Shown here piece by piece: positions 61,015-64,000 of a DNA stretch of 64,000 bases. A program made the position numbers and the translations under genes. Under the pieces are notes generated by a model, which was not told the origin of the DNA, searched no databases, and worked only from the letters and a program-made list of their open reading frames with translations. Positions within the stretch are counted from its first letter, which is position 1. Every line of letters begins with the position of its first letter. This DNA is from Rheinheimera sp. (GTDB taxonomy: Bacteria > Pseudomonadota > Gammaproteobacteria > Enterobacterales > Alteromonadaceae): positions 4,696 to 68,695 of the forward strand of contig DMYW01000021.1 of assembly GCA_003482455.1 (NCBI GenBank). Reading direction: 5' to 3'.

Positions 61015-62805
61015 ATGCAAAACTGCCGCACCACCTTAAGTGTGCTGTCACTGGCGATACTGGCTGCGCTGCCAGTCGCCGCCGCGCAAACCCGTGAAGT
61101 GAGCGTCGAGCAGCTGTGTGATATGGCGCTCACGTCGCATCAAGCAGCGCCAACAGACAAAGCAGCGGCCCCCGCAAGCAGCGACGAGCCACTGCTGCAA
61201 GTCGGCCAGATCAGCACCACTATCCACCCAATCTTTGATGAAGCCGATCCGGATAGCATCTGGCTGCATCATTTTGCCAACTGGCTGCACATCAACAGCA
61301 AAGATTGGGCGCTGGTGCGTGAATTGCCATTTAAGCCAGGCGACTACATAGGCCACAGTGATCTCGGCGAAGCCGAGCGACTGCTGCGCGAAAAAAGCTA
61401 TTTGCGCGACGCCAAAATCACCAAAGCGGCGCAATGCAACAAAGACGGCAGCACCAACTTGAATGTCGAAACTTGGGATACTTGGAGCTTATTGCCGACC
61501 CTAGGTTTTGGCCGCAGCGGCGGCAATAACAAGTATTCGTTTGGTTTTAAAGAAGAAAACTTGTTGGGCCTTGGCGTGCGCACCAGCATCAAATACCAGT
61601 CGAATTATTTGCGTAAAGGCTATGAATTCCGCACGCAAGTGCCGCTGTCACTGTTTGATATCGAGATGCTGGACCACAGCTACAGCTTCGTCGAATGGAC
61701 CGACAACGACGACGGCTCACGCAAAGTGTTTAGTGTCGAGCACCCGTTTTACACCGACGACACGCCTTTGATGTGGCGCGCCGGTTTGGCCAAAGAATCC
61801 CGCGTCGACCAAATTTTCCACAACGGCAGTATCGAGAACCAATTCCGTACCGAACTGGAGCTGCTCGACGTGGCATACGGCCGCTTGTTGTGGTTCGCCG
61901 ACGAAACCAGCTGGCGCTTGTCCGGCGGTTTTACCGAAGACGTGCGGCGCTTCTCCGAAGATCCACTGCACCAAGGCGTCTGGCTACCGCAAGACCGGGT
62001 GTTTCGTTACCCATGGGTCGAACTGGAATACATGCAACACGACTACCAAACCATGTCGGACGTGTATTTGATTAACCACACCGAAGACATTCATTTAGGC
62101 TATCGCCATCAACTGCGGTTTGGCGTGCAAACCAGCGACTTGCGCCCCGATCAATCCGAAGGTTATCACTTGCAGTGGACTGGCAGTAAAGGCTTTGGTG
62201 ACAGCCAGCATTTGCTGTTGCTGTCGGGTTTTATGCATTGGCAACATGGCGCTTTGTCCGGTGACCAGCTAGTGGTCAAAGCCGAAGCGGAAGATTTTTA
62301 TCGCCTGGCCGACCAATGGGCCTTGTACAGTCACCTGCGGCACGACCGGCGGCGGCAAAATTATTTAGACGACCCACTGAGCCTAGGCGGTGAAGACGGC
62401 GTGCGCTCGGATGGCGGTATTCGTGGTTACCCAGTGCAATATCAGCACGGCACGCACCGCACCTTAGGCACAGTGGAACTCCGTTGGTATCCCAAAATCA
62501 CTTTGTACCAACTGCTGGATGTCGGCTTTGTTGCCTTCGCCGATGCCGGTAAAACCGGTGGTGGCGTTGTCGGTATAGCTCCGCCCGCCATTCCCGGCGT
62601 GCCGATGCCGGTAGCACCACACGTGGATTTAACCGCGCCGAACCAACAAAACGCTTGGCTCGGTGCTGTCGGCATTGGCGCGCGCCTCTACTCGTCGCGC
62701 TCGGCCAATAACAACGTGATCCATATCGATTTATCCAAACCGGTCGGCCCCGCTCGCGATGTTAATTCGTGGGAGTTGCTGTTAAAGGTAGAACAGCGTT
62801 TTTAG
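61015..62805 (+). CDS. BamA/TamA-like outer-membrane protein with one POTRA-like domain
   Basis: A 596-aa protein from the ATG at 61015 (GGAGG four bases before) with a signal peptide to about residue 25. One POTRA-like region (about 80-150, LPFKPGDYIGHSDLGEAERLLREKSYLRDAKI) leads to a beta-barrel ending in VEQRF. GGEDGVRSDGGIRGYP in the later barrel resembles the loop-6 motif (VRGF/Y) of the Omp85 superfamily. It follows eptA after 17 bases, so is likely cotranscribed, linking an outer-membrane assembly/transport factor with lipid A modification. The substrate is unknown. Confidence 0.78.
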   Translation: MQNCRTTLSVLSLAILAALPVAAAQTREVSVEQLCDMALTSHQAAPTDKAAAPASSDEPLLQVGQISTTIHPIFDEADPDSIWLHHFANWLHINSKDWALVRELPFKPGDYIGHSDLGEAERLLREKSYLRDAKITKAAQCNKDGSTNLNVETWDTWSLLPTLGFGRSGGNNKYSFGFKEENLLGLGVRTSIKYQSNYLRKGYEFRTQVPLSLFDIEMLDHSYSFVEWTDNDDGSRKVFSVEHPFYTDDTPLMWRAGLAKESRVDQIFHNGSIENQFRTELELLDVAYGRLLWFADETSWRLSGGFTEDVRRFSEDPLHQGVWLPQDRVFRYPWVELEYMQHDYQTMSDVYLINHTEDIHLGYRHQLRFGVQTSDLRPDQSEGYHLQWTGSKGFGDSQHLLLLSGFMHWQHGALSGDQLVVKAEAEDFYRLADQWALYSHLRHDRRRQNYLDDPLSLGGEDGVRSDGGIRGYPVQYQHGTHRTLGTVELRWYPKITLYQLLDVGFVAFADAGKTGGGVVGIAPPAIPGVPMPVAPHVDLTAPNQQNAWLGAVGIGARLYSSRSANNNVIHIDLSKPVGPARDVNSWELLLKVEQRF

Positions 62806-62838
62806 CCAACTTTGTTAGTGCCCGTGTGGCAGCAGATA

Positions 62839-63009
62839 AAAAAATGCGCGTCGGGCGGTGAGGCCGCGACGCGCCAAGTACTATGAAGTTGTTGTCCCAG
62901 CCAACCGCTTTGCTGCTATGAGTAGCGGCACTCGCGTTTTGGCACACGCAGTACTTAAAAAATGCGCGTCTGGTTGTGACCCCGAGACGCGCCAAGTACT
63001 ATGAAGTTG
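62839..63009 (-). ncRNA. two tandem hairpin elements, candidate small RNAs
   Basis: Two 53-base copies (62839-62891 and 62957-63009) lie 118 bases apart. On the minus strand each reads CAACTTCATAGTACTTGG, then an 8-bp stem and a run of six or more T. The stems are CGACGCGC/GCGCGTCG and AGACGCGC/GCGCGTCT: the first pair differs but stays complementary in both. The loops differ freely. The pair would be terminators of minus-strand transcripts. About 60-100 bases of different sequence precede each. The nature as small RNA genes is inferred; duplicated terminators or mobile REP-type elements are other options. Confidence 0.5.
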
Positions 63010-63063
63010 GTTCATGTAGCAGGCCTGTCCTACTACGGCATCAATCGTCTACAACGGCGAAGC

Positions 63064-63570
63064 TTATGACAAGGCGCAGTCTTGCAGCGCCACACCATGC
63101 CAACCGTCAAAAAAGCACCGGCCCGAGCGAAAATCGAAGGTCATGGTTTGCCCGTCAAGCAACGAACCATAAATCTGCACCGCATGCACCCCGACTTGTT
63201 GCAGCTGTAACTTAGTCGCCACTAGCTGAGAACTCTCCTCAGCGGAGCCAACTTCAAACAAGGTGGCGCGAAAATCCCGGCCTTGTAGGCCGGCATCCAG
63301 CCACTGTCGCTGCATCCACAACACGGCATCTTCGACTTGGTACAAATCAAACAAGTCAACGCTGCCACTACTTTCCGGCTGACCGCTACGAAGGCCAACT
63401 TGGCACAAGCCCCACCAGCTGCCGTGCAGTTGCTCAATCAACAGCAACAAAGGCCGCTGCAAAGTTAACCGAACTAACGAACGCCGCTGGCTAAATAACG
63501 CATGTGGCTCAGTCACAACAGGGTTGTGGTTGCTATAACCGAGCGGTTCTGCGGTCAACAAATACTGCAT
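63064..63570 (-). CDS. hypothetical protein next to STAS gene
   Basis: About 168 aa from the ATG at 63570, one base after the STAS stop (TGATATG); an in-frame ATG at 63597 overlaps the STAS gene. Soluble and without signal. Hydrophobic strands LLLLIEQLHGSWWGL and an acidic DLFDLYQVEDAVLWM are visible. I recognise no family. Close coupling to the STAS gene suggests a regulatory or chemotaxis-related unit that probably continues right of the window. Confidence 0.6.
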   Translation of the reverse strand: MQYLLTAEPLGYSNHNPVVTEPHALFSQRRSLVRLTLQRPLLLLIEQLHGSWWGLCQVGLRSGQPESSGSVDLFDLYQVEDAVLWMQRQWLDAGLQGRDFRATLFEVGSAEESSQLVATKLQLQQVGVHAVQIYGSLLDGQTMTFDFRSGRCFFDGWHGVALQDCALS

Positions 63571-63571
63571 A

Positions 63572-63904
63572 TCAAGCGCGCTCCAGCTGAGGTTCATGCC
63601 ACCATTGCTGGCTTAAAATCGCCATCGCCCAATCGGGCAACGTCAGTTCCCGCGGTGCCTTAAAACACACGCTGGCACCGGCGCGTTCGGCTTGTTGCGT
63701 CAACGCATGCACCAACTGCAAACCGGCGGTGTCGTACGTGCGCATCGCCGACAAATCGATGAGCCACAAGCCGCCACGGTTTTGCATCAAACCGTGCCAT
63801 TGGTGCCACAAGCTGGCGACCTGCTGACGCGTGCAGTGCGAACCGACGCTAAAACAACTGACGGTACTTTGACCCATTTGTTGCATAGTGGTGCTCACGT
63901 TCAC
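63572..63904 (-). CDS. STAS-domain protein (anti-sigma antagonist-like)
   Basis: About 110 aa from the GTG at 63904 (GAGG six bases before); an earlier GTG at 63916 is possible. The STAS fold is seen in GGLWLIDLSAMRTYDTAGLQLVHAL, where the Ser of phosphorylated antagonists is Thr (DTAG), so phosphorylation may be changed or absent. STAS proteins bind partner kinases or act in chemotaxis and transporter control. It is the first gene of a minus-strand pair with its own promoter (63949-63977). Confidence 0.8.
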   Translation of the reverse strand: MNVSTTMQQMGQSTVSCFSVGSHCTRQQVASLWHQWHGLMQNRGGLWLIDLSAMRTYDTAGLQLVHALTQQAERAGASVCFKAPRELTLPDWAMAILSQQWWHEPQLERA

Positions 63905-63948
63905 GGCAGACCTCACTTAGCGGCGCACTGCATCATTGCCACGCATTA

Positions 63949-63977
63949 AAACTACAACCACTAAACATATTTGTCAA
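63949..63977 (-). promoter_or_regulatory. sigma-70 promoter of the STAS operon
   Basis: On the minus strand a perfect -35 TTGACA (complement of 63972-63977) and -10 TAGTTT (complement of 63949-63954) are separated by 17 bases. The region is very AT-rich. It lies about 45 bases before the STAS start. Confidence 0.6.
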
Positions 63978-64000
63978 TTTTATTATTTTTATAGTTTTTG

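Noticed and set aside
62839..63009. Duplicated elements as a CRISPR array
   Set aside because: Only two copies of an imperfect 53-base unit with internal hairpin loops that vary; no cas genes and no third copy.
1..64000. tRNA, rRNA, insertion sequences, prophage
   Set aside because: Reading intergenic regions on both strands gave no cloverleaf with a TTCGA-type loop and CCA end, no rRNA-like stretch, and no transposase or phage gene.

Overview
The window looks like chromosomal DNA of a free-living aquatic gammaproteobacterium, most like Rheinheimera/Alishewanella (Chromatiaceae/Alteromonadales side). Pointers are a Tat-exported HiPIP, a phenylalanine hydroxylase + HPPD operon, several SapC/tryptophan-halogenase/TonB-receptor genes, an H-NOX sensor and many secreted hydrolases. 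The genus is an inference from gene content. I see no rRNA, tRNA, CRISPR array, integrase or insertion sequence.

Layout. 1-5.1 kb: the start of a NhaR-type regulator (cut by the left edge), a candidate structured small RNA, and two tandem S9 peptidase paralogues separated by an intrinsic terminator. 5.2-7.5 kb: a folM-like reductase coupled to an HExxH protein, then the HiPIP. 7.8-11.4 kb: Phe/Tyr catabolism (HPPD, VOC protein, phenylalanine hydroxylase) and a periplasmic solute-binding protein. 11.8-14.9 kb: a three-gene operon (DUF1080, GMC dehydrogenase with a cysteine cluster, Tat-type small subunit) that fits a 3-keto-glycoside pathway. 15.1-18.9 kb: small proteins, a truncated GGDEF remnant, a Tsx-like porin, a second solute-binding protein and a lipoprotein. 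19.0-23.1 kb: an MBOAT acyltransferase with two SGNH proteins, probably for O-acylation of a surface polymer. 23.8-26.2 kb: an AT-rich island of orphan membrane/lipoprotein genes.

26.5-43.4 kb and 52.4-58.2 kb form a beta-glucan utilisation system. It contains a LacI regulator, a GPH sugar symporter, GH1 and GH3 beta-glucosidases, a lipoprotein GH16 laminarinase with three repeated Cys-rich modules, and two TonB receptors. Between GH1 and the first receptor lies a conserved but enigmatic set: two flavin halogenase-like proteins, SapC, a cupin and DUF6445. Near-identical palindromes around a central AAGCGCTT core lie before GH1, receptor 1, GH3 and GH16, so the LacI protein probably controls them all. 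The likely flow is: GH16 cuts laminarin outside, receptors import oligosaccharides, GH3 trims them, the symporter imports the products, and GH1 finishes in the cytoplasm.

43.6-52.1 kb: an H-NOX/histidine kinase pair, a Sel1 lipoprotein, KptA, a large M9 collagenase and orphan genes. 58.5-62.8 kb: a PAP2 phosphatase, an EptA-type phosphoethanolamine transferase and a POTRA/BamA-like outer-membrane protein, preceded by a full match to the PmrA box; this reads as a lipid A modification operon. 62.8-64 kb: two tandem hairpin elements with a compensatory base-pair change (candidate small RNAs on the minus strand), then a STAS-domain gene pair with a good sigma-70 promoter, probably continuing a cluster beyond the window.
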